A stretch of 32,473 bases of DNA from Streptomyces violaceoruber (GCA_000720805.1 JODI01000097.1:1-32473); one strand, 5' to 3'. Shown: positions 1 through 7,847, counted from the stretch's first letter. The notes: a model not told the origin generated them from the letters alone. Numbers and translations: made by a program.

Positions 1-1
1 C

Positions 2-67
2 GCCATCTGGCACAACCGCAACACGGGCCAAGCCATCACCCGATCACTGACCGCCTACGACCACTGA
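2..67 (+). CDS. IS5-type transposase, C-terminal end (partial)
   Basis: The window opens inside a reading frame that ends in WHNRNTGQAITRSLTAYDH and a TGA stop. This tail is typical of DDE transposases of IS5-type elements in Streptomyces (WHN..TGQ..TRSLIAYDH). Only 21 residues are visible, so the catalytic DDE residues and the full length lie outside the window. The element abuts the 3' side of the NsdA-like regulator. No terminal inverted repeat could be identified because the other end is not in view. Confidence 0.6.
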   Translation, partial: AIWHNRNTGQAITRSLTAYDH

Positions 68-89
68 CCAAGCCTTCGGACTTACTCGT

Positions 90-101
90 CTAGGGCCCTA
101 G
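90..101. repeat. 12-bp perfect palindrome CTAGGGCCCTAG
   Basis: CTAGGGCCCTAG is self-complementary. It overlaps the stop codon of the minus-strand regulator (98-100) and lies between it and the transposase end. The shorter string CTAGGGCCC recurs at 5168-5176, at the left edge of the MITE-like element. It may be an insertion target or IS boundary, or coincidence. Confidence 0.4.
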
Positions 102-1534
102 CCCAGTGCCGCGACCTTGTCGCGATACCCCCGCACGGGTGCCGCGTCCTTGTACGGCTCCAGTCGGCGCTCGAAGTCGCGTACGTACTCGATCGCCCGC
201 ACCGACCGCATCTCGGCCGCCGCGCCGGCCGCCTCGGCACCCAGTGCGCAGGCCTGGTCGAGTTCGCCGAGGCCCAGACGGGCGGAGGCCAGGACGACGC
301 GGCAGAACAGGCGGCTGCGGGCGTAGGCGGGGGCGCGCAGCTGCAGGGAGCGTTCCGCGTGCTGGGCGGCCGCGCGGAACTGCTGGAGGTCGCGGTGGCA
401 GTGCCCGAACTCGTCGGCGAGCTGCGCCTCGTCGAAGAACCGCGCCCAGTGCGGGACCTCGTCACCGGGCCGGGCCGCCTCCAGCGCACGCTCGGCCCGT
501 ACCAGTGAGGCAGTGCAGGCGCGCACCTCGCCCAGCACCCCGTGCCCGCGTGCCTCGACCGCGTGCAGCAGCGCCTGCACGACCGGCGGGGCGTTGGTCC
601 CGACTCCCTGCTGGGCGACCCTGGCCAGTTGCACGGCCTCCCGGCCGTGCCCGAGGTAGACGGCCTGGCGGCTCATCGTGACCAGCACGTACGAGCCGTA
701 CGCCCGGTCTCCGGCCGCCTGCGAGAGCCGCAGCGCCTGCACGAAGTACCGCTGGGCGAGGCCGTGCGCGGCGATGTCGTACGACGTCCAGCCCGCGAGC
801 CTGGTCAGGTCGGCGGCGGCGGCGAACAGGCGGCGGCCGGTCTGCTCGCCGTAGGTGCCGCGCAGCATCGGCTCGCACTCGTGCTCCAGGTAGCGCACGA
901 GTGCCTGGCGGGCGTGGCCGCCGCCGTACTGGTCGTCGAGGGAGCGGAACAGCTCGCCGACCGAGCGGAGGGCGGCGATGTCGCCGCCGGTGACCTTCTG
1001 GCCGGGGCCGCGCTCGACGTGGCCGCGTTGCCGGGGGACTCCCGGGCGGCCCTGCGCGGGCACCCGGGCCGGCGGTTCACCGTGGGCCACCTTGTCGTCG
1101 GGGCGGCCGATCAGCCAGTCCCGGCTCGGCACCACCAGGCCCGCCGGGGTGAACGCGATCTTGCGCAGCTCGGCGTGGCTGCCGGAGTCCTTGCGCCACA
1201 GCCCGCTGACGATGTCGACGGCCTCTTCGGGGGTGGCGGCGAATTCCAGGCCCGCGTAGACCGGCGCGCAGGCGTCGAGTCCGAGGTCCTGGGCGGTGAG
1301 CCGGCGGCCGAGGCGACGGGTGAAGACCTCGGCGATCAGGGCGGGGGTGGTGCCACGGGGCTGCTGCCCGCGCAGCCACCGGGTCACGGATGTCTTGTCG
1401 TATCTGAGGTCCAGCCCGTGTTCGAGACCGAGCTGGTCCACTCGACGGGCGAGACCCGCGTTGGAGAACCCCGCTTCTGCGATGAGCGCGGCGAGCTGTC
1501 GGTTGGGAGTGCGCTGCGCGGGTCGTTCCGTCAT
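98..1534 (-). CDS. NsdA-like transcriptional regulator with HTH and TPR-like helices
   Basis: 478 residues from the ATG at 1534, preceded by AGGAG about 10 nt upstream; the frame stays open further upstream without a convincing start. Residues about 8-80 form a helix-turn-helix-like region (LAALIAEAGFSNAGLARRVDQ, then SVTRWLRGQQPRGTTPALIAEVF and LGRRLTAQDLGL). This is the layout of NsdA, a negative regulator of Streptomyces differentiation. Residues about 180-470 are Ala/Leu-rich helical pairs resembling tetratricopeptide repeats (RYFVQALRLSQAAGDRAYGSY, QFRAAAQHAERSLQLR). The gene is divergent from lipB across a region with an imperfect palindrome. The family is well supported; the targets are unknown. 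Confidence 0.8.
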   Translation of the reverse strand: MTERPAQRTPNRQLAALIAEAGFSNAGLARRVDQLGLEHGLDLRYDKTSVTRWLRGQQPRGTTPALIAEVFTRRLGRRLTAQDLGLDACAPVYAGLEFAATPEEAVDIVSGLWRKDSGSHAELRKIAFTPAGLVVPSRDWLIGRPDDKVAHGEPPARVPAQGRPGVPRQRGHVERGPGQKVTGGDIAALRSVGELFRSLDDQYGGGHARQALVRYLEHECEPMLRGTYGEQTGRRLFAAAADLTRLAGWTSYDIAAHGLAQRYFVQALRLSQAAGDRAYGSYVLVTMSRQAVYLGHGREAVQLARVAQQGVGTNAPPVVQALLHAVEARGHGVLGEVRACTASLVRAERALEAARPGDEVPHWARFFDEAQLADEFGHCHRDLQQFRAAAQHAERSLQLRAPAYARSRLFCRVVLASARLGLGELDQACALGAEAAGAAAEMRSVRAIEYVRDFERRLEPYKDAAPVRGYRDKVAALG

Positions 1535-1643
1535 CTGCGGTGCGGTCTCCTGCCTTTCGGGCCCCACTGAGGCCTGCGCGGCCGCCGAGGTGCCCGGATG
1601 CCTGTGAGCAGCCCTTATGGCCTCTGTGAACGGCGCGAATGTA

Positions 1644-1675
1644 GCGGAGAGTGAGCAGCTGATCGCACTCTTCGC
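1644..1675. promoter_or_regulatory. imperfect inverted repeat between divergent genes
   Basis: Arms GCGGAGAGTG and CACTCTTCGC match at 9 of 10 positions around a 12-nt spacer that contains CAGCTG. The repeat lies in the 262-bp region separating the start of the NsdA-like regulator from lipB, where an autoregulatory operator would be expected. Function is inferred. Confidence 0.4.
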
Positions 1676-1734
1676 CGTTCGTTCATCCGATCGTGTGAGG
1701 ATTGGCCACAGAGCTGACGCGCACCGGCCGGACG

Positions 1735-1740
1735 TACAGT
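1735..1740 (+). promoter_or_regulatory. candidate -10 box for lipB
   Basis: TACAGT fits the TAnnnT form of HrdB-type -10 boxes and lies about 57 nt before the lipB start. No convincing -35 sits at 17-18 bp. Low-weight call. Confidence 0.3.
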
Positions 1741-1796
1741 GGCGTGGGCATGTTTCGTGCCTTACGACCGTCGGGGCTTCAAGGGAGGCGCTTGCC

Positions 1797-2594
1797 GTGA
1801 GTGAGTTGCGGTTCGTCCGTATGGGATTCGGCACGGACGCCGTCGAGTACCAGGAGGCGTGGGACGAGCAGCGCCGGGTGCACGCGGCGCGGTTCGCCGA
1901 CGAGATCCCCGACACCGTGCTGCTCCTGGAGCACCCGCCGGTCTACACGGCCGGCCGGCGCACCGCGGACAACGAGCGCCCGCTCGACGGCACCCCCGTC
2001 ATCGACGTGGACCGCGGCGGCAAGATCACCTGGCACGGCCCGGGCCAGCTGGTGGGCTACCCGATCCAGAAGCTCCCGCGTCCGGTGGACGTCGTCGCCC
2101 ACGTACGGCGCCTGGAGGAGGCCCTGATCCGCACCTGCGCGGAGTTCGGCCTGGAGACCACCCGGGTCGAGGGGCGCAGCGGGGTCTGGGTGCTCGGCGA
2201 TCCTCTCGAGCTGCGACCCTCGCTCGGCGGCCTCTCCCTGGACTTCGACCCCCGTCTCCAGGACGAGGAGTTCGACCCGCGCCTCAACGGACCCGAGTAC
2301 GCCCCCTCGAACGCCGGGCAGCGCCGCGAGGACCGCAAGATCGCCGCGATCGGCATCCGCGTCGCCAAGGGCGTCACCATGCACGGCTTCTCGTTCAACG
2401 TGAACCCGGACAACAAGTGGTTCGACAAGATCATCCCGTGCGGGATCCGGGACGCGGGGGTGGCGTCCCTGGCGTACGAACTTGGCCGGGACGTGACGAT
2501 CGACGAGGTACTGCCCGTGGTCGAGCGGCATCTCCGGGATGTGCTGGAGAACGCGGAACTGGCGCCGCGTGTGGTGGAGCGGGCGTCCGCGTAG
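1797..2594 (+). CDS. lipB: lipoyl(octanoyl) transferase LipB
   Basis: 265 residues. LipB moves the octanoyl group from acyl carrier protein to lipoyl domains, the first step of lipoate synthesis in the cytoplasm. The [12 protein letters not shown] motif is at residues 73-84, the catalytic lysine is K181 in RKIAAIG, and the catalytic cysteine is C215 in IPCGIRD. The GTG at 1797 is chosen because GGGAGG lies 8 nt upstream; the frame is open 60 codons further 5' but that part does not look like LipB. Between VWVLG (131-134) and the DRK motif there is an acidic stretch of about 40 residues (135-178) that is longer than the usual short linker. lipA follows after 195 bp, completing the pathway. Confidence 0.95.
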   Translation: MSELRFVRMGFGTDAVEYQEAWDEQRRVHAARFADEIPDTVLLLEHPPVYTAGRRTADNERPLDGTPVIDVDRGGKITWHGPGQLVGYPIQKLPRPVDVVAHVRRLEEALIRTCAEFGLETTRVEGRSGVWVLGDPLELRPSLGGLSLDFDPRLQDEEFDPRLNGPEYAPSNAGQRREDRKIAAIGIRVAKGVTMHGFSFNVNPDNKWFDKIIPCGIRDAGVASLAYELGRDVTIDEVLPVVERHLRDVLENAELAPRVVERASA

Positions 2595-2742
2595 CGCTGC
2601 GGCCCGACTCGGTGGACCGGGAGACGCACCGCCACGGTGAGGACCTGGGCGCGGACCCGGCAGACGCCCCGCACCCACGTCGGCCGCGGGGAATGCCCCG
2701 CAGTTCCGCAAGGTTGCCCACCCCGGGGAGCGAAAACGCACG

Positions 2743-2762
2743 GGCGTACCCTGGTGTACGCC
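2743..2762. promoter_or_regulatory. inverted repeat GGCGTAC-N6-GTACGCC upstream of lipA
   Basis: Perfect 7-bp arms with a 6-nt spacer (CCTGGT) lie 28 nt before the lipA start. The position fits an operator over a promoter or a hairpin in the lipA leader. No matching regulator is recognised. Confidence 0.45.
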
Positions 2763-2789
2763 GAAGAATCGAAGCTACAGGGAGCCGAT

Positions 2790-3776
2790 GTGTCCGCAGT
2801 CGCACCCGACGGACGCAAGATGCTGCGCCTGGAGGTCCGCAACAGCCAGACCCCCATCGAGCGCAAGCCCGAGTGGATCAAGACCCGGGCGAAAATGGGT
2901 CCCGAGTACACGAAGATGCAGAACCTCGTCAAAAGCGAGGGGCTGCACACCGTCTGCCAGGAAGCCGGCTGTCCCAACATCTACGAGTGCTGGGAGGACC
3001 GCGAGGCGACCTTCCTCATCGGCGGCGACCAGTGCACCCGGCGCTGCGACTTCTGCCAGATCGACACCGGCAAGCCCGAGGCCCTCGACCGTGACGAGCC
3101 GCGCCGCGTGGGCGAGTCCGTGGTCACCATGGACCTGAACTACGCCACCATCACCGGCGTCGCCCGCGACGACCTGGAGGACGGCGGCGCCTGGCTGTAC
3201 GCCGAGACGGTCCGGCAGATCCACGAGCAGACCGCCGGCCGTGAGGGCGGCCGCACCAAGGTCGAGCTCCTCGCCCCGGACTTCAACGCCGTACCGGAGC
3301 TGCTGGAGGAGGTCTTCGCCTCCCGCCCCGAGGTCTTCGCGCACAACGTCGAGACGGTCCCGCGGATCTTCAAGCGCATCCGCCCCGGCTTCCGCTACGA
3401 GCGCTCCCTGAAGGTCATCACCGAGGCCCGCGACTACGGCCTGGTCACCAAGTCGAACCTGATCCTCGGCATGGGCGAGACCCGTGAGGAGGTCAGCGAG
3501 GCACTCCGGCAGCTGCACGACGCCGGCTGCGAGCTGGTCACCATCACGCAGTACCTGCGCCCGAGCGTGCGCCACCATCCCGTGGAGCGCTGGGTCAAGC
3601 CGCACGAGTTCGTGGAGCTGCAGCAGGAGGCCGAGCAGATCGGCTTCTCCGGTGTGATGTCGGGCCCGCTGGTCCGGTCCTCGTACCGCGCCGGGCGGCT
3701 GTACCGGATGGCCGTCGAGCAGCGAGAGTCGGCTGCCCCGCAGCGGACCGGCCACGTCGCCTCGCAGGCCGTGTGA
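2790..3776 (+). CDS. lipA: lipoyl synthase LipA (radical SAM)
   Basis: 328 residues. LipA inserts two sulfur atoms into protein-bound octanoyl chains. The radical-SAM cluster motif CTRRCDFC gives C82, C86 and C89. The auxiliary cluster cysteines are C56, C61 and C67 ([13 protein letters not shown]), and the conserved serine ligand is in VRSSYRAG (297-298). All expected cluster ligands are present, so the enzyme should be active. The start is the GTG at 2790 with GGGAG 5-6 nt upstream. It follows lipB in the same direction, separated by 195 bp that carry an inverted repeat, so it may have its own promoter. Confidence 0.96.
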   Translation: MSAVAPDGRKMLRLEVRNSQTPIERKPEWIKTRAKMGPEYTKMQNLVKSEGLHTVCQEAGCPNIYECWEDREATFLIGGDQCTRRCDFCQIDTGKPEALDRDEPRRVGESVVTMDLNYATITGVARDDLEDGGAWLYAETVRQIHEQTAGREGGRTKVELLAPDFNAVPELLEEVFASRPEVFAHNVETVPRIFKRIRPGFRYERSLKVITEARDYGLVTKSNLILGMGETREEVSEALRQLHDAGCELVTITQYLRPSVRHHPVERWVKPHEFVELQQEAEQIGFSGVMSGPLVRSSYRAGRLYRMAVEQRESAAPQRTGHVASQAV

Positions 3777-3847
3777 CCTGCCCGACAAACCGTCACAGCC
3801 CTTGCCCGCCGCAAAGCGAGGCAAGCGCGTGAATTCCCGCACAAGGA

Positions 3848-3863
3848 GCTACTCGCCAGTAGC
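3848..3863. other. stem-loop downstream of lipA
   Basis: GCTACT-CGCC-AGTAGC forms a 6-bp stem with a 4-nt loop. It is the first of three consecutive structured elements in the lipA downstream region. Confidence 0.4.
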
Positions 3864-3874
3864 GACCGATTCGG

Positions 3875-3921
3875 CGCGGTCCTGACCGTCCTCGCAGCTG
3901 AGGCCACCCGTCAGGACCGCG
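3875..3921 (+). terminator. long stem-loop, probable lipA terminator
   Basis: A perfect 12-bp inverted repeat, CGCGGTCCTGAC and GTCAGGACCGCG, encloses a 23-nt loop that contains a small inner pairing. It lies about 100 nt after the lipA stop. No U-tract follows, which is common in Streptomyces. It could be a processed RNA rather than a terminator. Confidence 0.55.
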
Positions 3922-3952
3922 TCGGCGTGCGGCGCCCCCGCATCAAGGCTTC

Positions 3953-3993
3953 ATTGGTGTTTGACCGGTAGGTCATGCCCTGGTAACACCAAT
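3953..3993 (+). promoter_or_regulatory. nested palindromes over a promoter-like sequence
   Basis: Outer arms ATTGGTGTT (3953-3961) and AACACCAAT (3985-3993) are perfect complements with 23 nt between them. Inside lies a second perfect repeat, TGACC-GGTA-GGTCA (3962-3975). A promoter-like pair, TTGACC (3961-3966) and TAACAC (3984-3989), spaced by 17 bp, falls exactly within these repeats. The arrangement fits a repressible or activator-controlled promoter for the small gene at 4059. Confidence 0.5.
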
Positions 3994-4058
3994 CAGTGAC
4001 GCTGGACTTACACCACGTGCACCCATACCCGAAGCGGTATCAAGGGGGAACCTCCATC

Positions 4059-4259
4059 ATGCAGGCCGCGCCCGTTCGCGCCACAGCGATTCCTTCGTTC
4101 ACCAACGCACTCCGTGCCGTCGAATCCCTGCTCCTGAGCAGCGGGCAGCGCACCGCTCGCCGCAACGCCTGGACGTCCGTCCTGGAGGACCGCCGCCGCG
4201 CCAAGGACCGGGTCGAGGCGCAGCGCGTCCTGGACCAGACCTACATCGTCCGCCCCTGA
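4059..4259 (+). CDS. small conserved Streptomyces protein, 66 aa
   Basis: 66 residues, MQAAPVRATAIPSFTNAL then SLLLSSGQRTARRNAWTSV and ending QRVLDQTYIVRP. It is basic and helical, with no membrane segment or known domain, and I do not recognise a function. I believe it corresponds to a small conserved protein between lipA and a DUF4191 gene in S. coelicolor. The ATG at 4059 follows GGGGGA about 9 nt upstream; an earlier in-frame start at 3996 lacks a ribosome site. It sits behind the nested-palindrome promoter and is followed by a hairpin, so it is probably transcribed alone. Confidence 0.75.
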   Translation: MQAAPVRATAIPSFTNALRAVESLLLSSGQRTARRNAWTSVLEDRRRAKDRVEAQRVLDQTYIVRP

Positions 4260-4277
4260 GCCCTCTCCCGTCCTTCC

Positions 4278-4302
4278 GCGCGGACACTGCCGTCGTCCGC
4301 GC
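4278..4302 (+). terminator. hairpin after the 66-aa gene
   Basis: GCGCGGAC and GTCCGCGC form a perfect 8-bp stem with a 9-nt loop, 19 nt after the stop. A terminator is the simplest reading. Confidence 0.5.
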
Positions 4303-4315
4303 TCCCGGGGCCACG

Positions 4316-4321
4316 TAGACT
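4316..4321 (+). promoter_or_regulatory. -10 box TAGACT, probable leaderless start
   Basis: TAGACT ends 7 nt before the ATG at 4329 and there is no ribosome-binding sequence between them. Transcription would begin at or next to the ATG, giving a leaderless mRNA. Confidence 0.5.
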
Positions 4322-4328
4322 TCACGGC

Positions 4329-5030
4329 ATGGCGAGGAAGGACACGGCAGCGGACGCTGCGAATCCCGGGCGACTCAAGCAGATCGCTCTGACCTACAAG
4401 ATGACCCGCAAGGCCGACAAGAAGATCGGTCTTGTACTCGCGGCTGTCGGAATCGTCACCTTCGGTGTCTTCCTCGCGATCGGTTTCTTGATCGGTCACC
4501 CTGTTTATCTCGGCATCCTGGGCGCTTTCCTCGCCCTCATGGCGGCGGCGATCGTCTTCGGGCGCCGGGCCGAGCGGGCCGCCTTCGGGCAGATGGAGGG
4601 ACAACCGGGCGCGGCCGCGGCCGTACTGGACAACGTCGGCCGGGGCTGGACGACCACCCCCGCGGTGGCGATGAACCGCAGCCAGGACGTCGTGCACCGG
4701 GCGGTCGGCAAGGCCGGCATCGTCCTGGTCGCCGAGGGCAACCCGAACCGGGTGAAGAGCCTGCTGGCCGCCGAGAAGAAGAAGATGAACCGCATCGTGG
4801 CCGATGTGCCGGTGCACGATCTGATCGTGGGCACGGGCGAGGGCCAGGTCGAGCTGAAGAAGCTGCGCACCACGATGCTGAAGCTGCCCCGCGTGCTCAC
4901 CGGTCCGCAGGTCACCGCGACCAACGACCGACTGCGGGCCCTCGGTGACCTGATGAGCAACATGCCGCTGCCGAAGGGGCCGATGCCGAAGGGCATGAAG
5001 CTTCCGAAGGGCGGACCGAAGGCGCGCTGA
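4329..5030 (+). CDS. DUF4191 family integral membrane protein
   Basis: 233 residues with a basic N-terminus, two adjacent membrane segments (about 33-55 and 58-77), then a cytoplasmic domain containing RGWTTTPAVAMNRSQDVVHRAV and GIVLVAEG. This layout and these motifs match the actinobacterial DUF4191 family, whose role is unknown. The C-terminus is a low-complexity run of Pro-Lys-Gly (PLPKGPMPKGMKLPKG), probably disordered and positively charged. Translation probably starts without a leader, because a -10-like TAGACT lies 7 nt before the ATG. A strong terminator follows. Confidence 0.85.
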   Translation: MARKDTAADAANPGRLKQIALTYKMTRKADKKIGLVLAAVGIVTFGVFLAIGFLIGHPVYLGILGAFLALMAAAIVFGRRAERAAFGQMEGQPGAAAAVLDNVGRGWTTTPAVAMNRSQDVVHRAVGKAGIVLVAEGNPNRVKSLLAAEKKKMNRIVADVPVHDLIVGTGEGQVELKKLRTTMLKLPRVLTGPQVTATNDRLRALGDLMSNMPLPKGPMPKGMKLPKGGPKAR

Positions 5031-5068
5031 TCCCCCTCCGCGTCAGCACCAACCTCCCACGTCAGAAA

Positions 5069-5100
5069 AGGGGGCGCCCGGATCACTCCGGGCGCCCTCT
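5069..5100 (+). terminator. strong stem-loop terminator after the DUF4191 gene
   Basis: GGGCGCCCGGA (5072-5082) and TCCGGGCGCCC (5087-5097) are perfect 11-bp arms with a 4-nt loop, extended by a few flanking pairs and followed by TCTTCGTC. It lies between convergent genes and may work in both directions. Confidence 0.8.
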
Positions 5101-5167
5101 TCGTCGTACAGAGGCGTCGTAACAGCGGTGTCGGACAACGGCTTCGCACCACGGCGTCGTACGACCG

Positions 5168-5752
5168 CTAGGGCCCTTCTGATGGATCTCCGTGGGAGAA
5201 GGAGCGGCGTTCGGTGCGTGCGATCGCCGTGCCATGTGGCGGAGCCACCTGGTCCTTCGCGCCGTGCGGCATGGGGGTCCCCCCGCTCGAGCGAAGTCGA
5301 GAGTGGGGGAGTGCGTGCCGGGCGTCGCGACGCCGCGGAGATCCATCAGAAGCCGGGACGGCCAGGCAGAGCAGGACGGTGCGGAGCAGGGCGCGCCAGG
5401 GGTGGACGCGGCCGGTGTCCAGGGCGACCACGCGCAGGCCGAAGAGGCGCTTGCCCGGGGTGAAGCCGACGGTGCCGACCGTGAGGGCGCTCATCACGAA
5501 GAAGACCAGCAGGGCCCAGTTTGAGGTCGCCGGGTCGCCATAGCTCTGAGTGATCAGCTGGGATGCAATCAGGGCGCTCATCGCCCAGTCCACGGCCAGT
5601 GCCCCGAGGCGCCTTCCCGGGCGGGCGATCGACCCCTGCCCCTCCTCCGGCAGACCGAGCTGTTCGCCCCGGTATCCGAAGTCGACACCGGCCTCCTCGG
5701 CGGCCGCGCGGGGCCCCGAGAGCCACGAACCGATTGCTTCCCTCTTGTCCAC
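5168..5752 (-). pseudogene. RDD-family membrane protein with C-terminus replaced by a MITE
   Basis: The first 134 residues are a normal RDD protein: [13 protein letters not shown] (44-56) with the family Arg and Asp, membrane segments at about 49-69 and 79-98, and FTPGKRLFGLRVVALD (97-112). After LLCLAVPA the sequence stops resembling the family, which normally continues with a short conserved tail (about 20 residues, of the LIWDRDGRGLHDRL type). Instead 60 residues are read through the repeat element at 5176-5352 up to a TAG just outside it. The start is GTG at 5752 with a weak ribosome site. The product may be made, but with an abnormal tail. It is divergent from glnA across the GlnR operator. 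Confidence 0.8.
5176..5352. mobile_element. 177-bp MITE-like element with 17-bp perfect terminal inverted repeats
   Basis: The left end CTTCTGATGGATCTCCG (5176-5192) is the exact reverse complement of the right end CGGAGATCCATCAGAAG (5336-5352), and two more pairs match after one mismatch. The interior has no transposase and carries a GC-rich hairpin (5279-5310, CCCC...GGGG around GAGCGAAGTCGA). It sits inside the 3' part of the RDD gene. Target-site duplications are not clear: CC flanks both ends at most. It must be mobilised in trans, if at all. Confidence 0.75.
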
Positions 5753-5815
5753 GCCTACACCGTACTGCGCCCGTTTCGCGATACGGACAGGTGGGGTGGA
5801 CGGGGCCGTGTCCGG

Positions 5816-5853
5816 TTAACTTGTGCGAAACAAATGGGTCACGCCTGAGAAAT
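5816..5853 (+). promoter_or_regulatory. GlnR operator of glnA
   Basis: Four boxes with exact 6-nt spacing: TTAAC (5816-5820), GAAAC (5827-5831), GTCAC (5838-5842) and GAAAT (5849-5853). This matches the published Streptomyces GlnR pattern gTnAc-N6-GaAAc repeated twice. A -10-like TAGGGT lies just downstream at 5864-5869, so GlnR would sit at the -35 side and activate. Confidence 0.85.
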
Positions 5854-5863
5854 CACCCGTCCC

Positions 5864-5869
5864 TAGGGT
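5864..5869 (+). promoter_or_regulatory. candidate glnA -10 box TAGGGT
   Basis: TAGGGT fits TAnnnT and lies 11 nt after the GlnR operator and 83 nt before the glnA ATG. No good -35 hexamer is present, as expected for an activator-dependent promoter. Confidence 0.5.
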
Positions 5870-5952
5870 CGAGGTCAGCGTGTGCCACCGCACTGGCCGC
5901 ACGAACGAACTACCACCCCGGCACGGGAACGGCCGGGAGTAGGAGGAGCTGG

Positions 5953-7362
5953 ATGTTCCAGAACGCCGACGAGGCCAAGAAGTTCATCGCGGACGAGGAC
6001 GTCAAGTTCATCGACGTCCGCTTCTGCGACCTGCCGGGCGTCATGCAGCACTTCACGGTGCCCGTCGAGTCGTTCGACCCGGACGAGGAGCTGGCCTTCG
6101 ACGGATCCTCGATCCGCGGTTTCCAGGCCATCCACGAGTCCGACATGGCGCTGCGCGCGGACCTGTCGACCTCCCGGGTCGACCCCTTCCGCCGCGACAA
6201 GACGCTGAACATCAACTTCTTCATCCACGACCCGATCACCGGCGAGCAGTACAGCCGTGACCCGCGCAACGTGGCGAAGAAGGCCGAGGCCTACCTCGCC
6301 TCCACCGGGATCGCGGACACCGCGTACTTCGGTCCCGAGGCCGAGTTCTACGTCTTCGACAGCGTGCGTTTCGCCACCACGTCGAACGAGTCCTTCTACC
6401 ACATCGACTCCGAGGCGGGCGCCTGGAACACCGGCGCCCTCGAGGACAACCGTGGTTACAAGGTCCGTTACAAGGGCGGCTACTTCCCGGTTCCGCCGGT
6501 CGACCACTTCGCCGACCTGCGTGCCGAGATCTCCCTGGAGCTGGGCAAGGCCGGTCTTCAGGTCGAGCGCCAGCACCACGAGGTGGGCACCGCCGGCCAG
6601 GCCGAGATCAACTACAAGTTCAACACGCTGCTCGCCGCGGCCGACGACCTCCAGCTCTTCAAGTACATCGTGAAGAACGTGGCCTGGCGCAACGGCAAGA
6701 CCGCGACCTTCATGCCGAAGCCGATCTTCGGTGACAACGGCTCCGGCATGCACGTCCACCAGTCGCTGTGGACCGGCGGCTCCCCGCTGTTCTACGACGA
6801 GGCCGGCTACGCGGGCCTGTCGGACACGGCCCGCTACTACATCGGCGGCATCCTCAAGCACGCCCCGTCGCTGCTGGCCTTCACCAACCCGACGGTGAAC
6901 TCGTACCACCGTCTGGTCCCGGGCTTCGAGGCGCCGGTCAACCTGGTGTACTCGCAGCGCAACCGCTCCGCGGCCATGCGTATCCCGATCACCGGTTCCA
7001 ACCCGAAGGCCAAGCGCGTCGAGTTCCGCGCGCCCGACTCCTCCGGCAACCCGTACCTGGCGTTCTCCGCGCTGCTGCTGGCGGGCTTGGACGGCATCAA
7101 GAACAAGATCGAGCCGGCCGAGCCGATCGACAAGGACCTGTACGAGCTGGCTCCCGAGGAGCACGCGGGCGTCCCGCAGGTCCCGACCTCGCTCCCGGCG
7201 GTCCTGGACCGTCTCGAGTCCGACCACGAGTTCCTGCTCGCGGGCGACGTCTTCACGTCCGACCTGATCGAGACGTGGATCGACTACAAGCGCACCAACG
7301 AGATCGCCCCGCTGCAGCTGCGTCCGCACCCGCACGAGTTCGAGCTCTACTTCGACGTGTGA
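5953..7362 (+). CDS. glnA: glutamine synthetase GSI (GlnA)
   Basis: 469 residues, the usual length of bacterial type I glutamine synthetase, which makes glutamine from glutamate, ammonia and ATP as a dodecamer. Visible motifs are the N-terminal [39 protein letters not shown], the ATP-site [16 protein letters not shown], and NRSAAMRIP. The adenylylation tyrosine is Y397 in [10 protein letters not shown], so activity is probably controlled by GlnE. The start is the ATG at 5953 with AGGAGG 6 nt upstream; the open frame 5' of it is non-coding leader. A GlnR operator lies about 100 nt upstream and a strong terminator follows. Confidence 0.98.
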   Translation: MFQNADEAKKFIADEDVKFIDVRFCDLPGVMQHFTVPVESFDPDEELAFDGSSIRGFQAIHESDMALRADLSTSRVDPFRRDKTLNINFFIHDPITGEQYSRDPRNVAKKAEAYLASTGIADTAYFGPEAEFYVFDSVRFATTSNESFYHIDSEAGAWNTGALEDNRGYKVRYKGGYFPVPPVDHFADLRAEISLELGKAGLQVERQHHEVGTAGQAEINYKFNTLLAAADDLQLFKYIVKNVAWRNGKTATFMPKPIFGDNGSGMHVHQSLWTGGSPLFYDEAGYAGLSDTARYYIGGILKHAPSLLAFTNPTVNSYHRLVPGFEAPVNLVYSQRNRSAAMRIPITGSNPKAKRVEFRAPDSSGNPYLAFSALLLAGLDGIKNKIEPAEPIDKDLYELAPEEHAGVPQVPTSLPAVLDRLESDHEFLLAGDVFTSDLIETWIDYKRTNEIAPLQLRPHPHEFELYFDV

Positions 7363-7391
7363 TCGGACCACGCCTCCCCGCGTGAGCCGTT

Positions 7392-7430
7392 CGGCGCCCC
7401 CGCTCCTGGTTTCTCAGGGCGGGGGCGCCG
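7392..7430 (+). terminator. glnA terminator
   Basis: Perfect 12-bp arms CGGCGCCCCCGC and GCGGGGGCGCCG with a 15-nt loop that itself pairs CCT with AGG, followed by TCGT. It lies 30 nt after the glnA stop. Confidence 0.85.
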
Positions 7431-7483
7431 TCGTATGGTTTCTGGCACTGCTGTTCGAGACGAAGACGACGGGGGTTACGGGG

Positions 7484-7741
7484 ATGCCCGAACAGGACGA
7501 CGCGGAGCGGGAATTCGACCTCAAGTGGGCCGACGGGGCCGAGCACAAGGAGCCCTCCGCGCGGGCTCGGATGCTTGCCGCGCGGTGGAAGGAGAACCCG
7601 CCCGAGCCGCAGCCGTTCCGCGCCGATCCCGGTCCGGCGGGGCCGCGCCGGTCGTCGTGGGTGTCCACGGTCGTCGTTCTCGGGTCTGTGGCCGCGATCA
7701 TCCTGCTGCTGGGGTACGCGAACTTCCGGGCGCCGTACTAG
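7484..7741 (+). CDS. small single-pass membrane protein, 85 aa
   Basis: 85 residues. The acidic N-terminus (MPEQDDAEREFDLKWADGAE) is followed by a basic/proline linker and one membrane segment (about 58-77, WVSTVVVLGSVAAIILLLGY) close to the C-terminus, so it is probably tail-anchored with its N-terminus in the cytoplasm. No known domain was recognised. The ATG at 7484 is preferred because the protein-like composition begins there; the frame is open 34 codons further upstream but runs through the glnA terminator. It lies between glnA and the HEAT-repeat gene, in the same direction. Confidence 0.75.
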   Translation: MPEQDDAEREFDLKWADGAEHKEPSARARMLAARWKENPPEPQPFRADPGPAGPRRSSWVSTVVVLGSVAAIILLLGYANFRAPY

Positions 7742-7847
7742 CCGGGCCGGCAGGACCAGGAGCGCGTCGGCCCCGGATATCGCGCGACCGTCGCCCGTGT
7801 GCGGCCTACCATCGCCGGACAGAGCGGGAGGGAACAGGGGGACGGGC

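Noticed and set aside
542..1570. Plus-strand open frame inside the NsdA-like regulator
   Set aside because: Antisense shadow with no recognisable protein features.
1617..1796. 60-codon upstream extension of lipB
   Set aside because: No LipB similarity, no ribosome site, and it overlaps the divergent promoter region; the GTG at 1797 has GGGAGG in place.
5083..5346. Minus-strand open frame through the MITE and the adjacent terminator
   Set aside because: It is built from repeat DNA and a terminator, with no ribosome site.
5176..5352. Large inverted repeat considered as a terminator of glnA or DUF4191
   Set aside because: Arms are 143 bp apart and sit inside a reading frame; a separate compact terminator already exists at 5069-5100.
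5875..7371. Long open frame on the minus strand opposite glnA
   Set aside because: It mirrors glnA codons, is Val/Arg/Leu-rich with no motif, and arises from the high GC of the third position in glnA.
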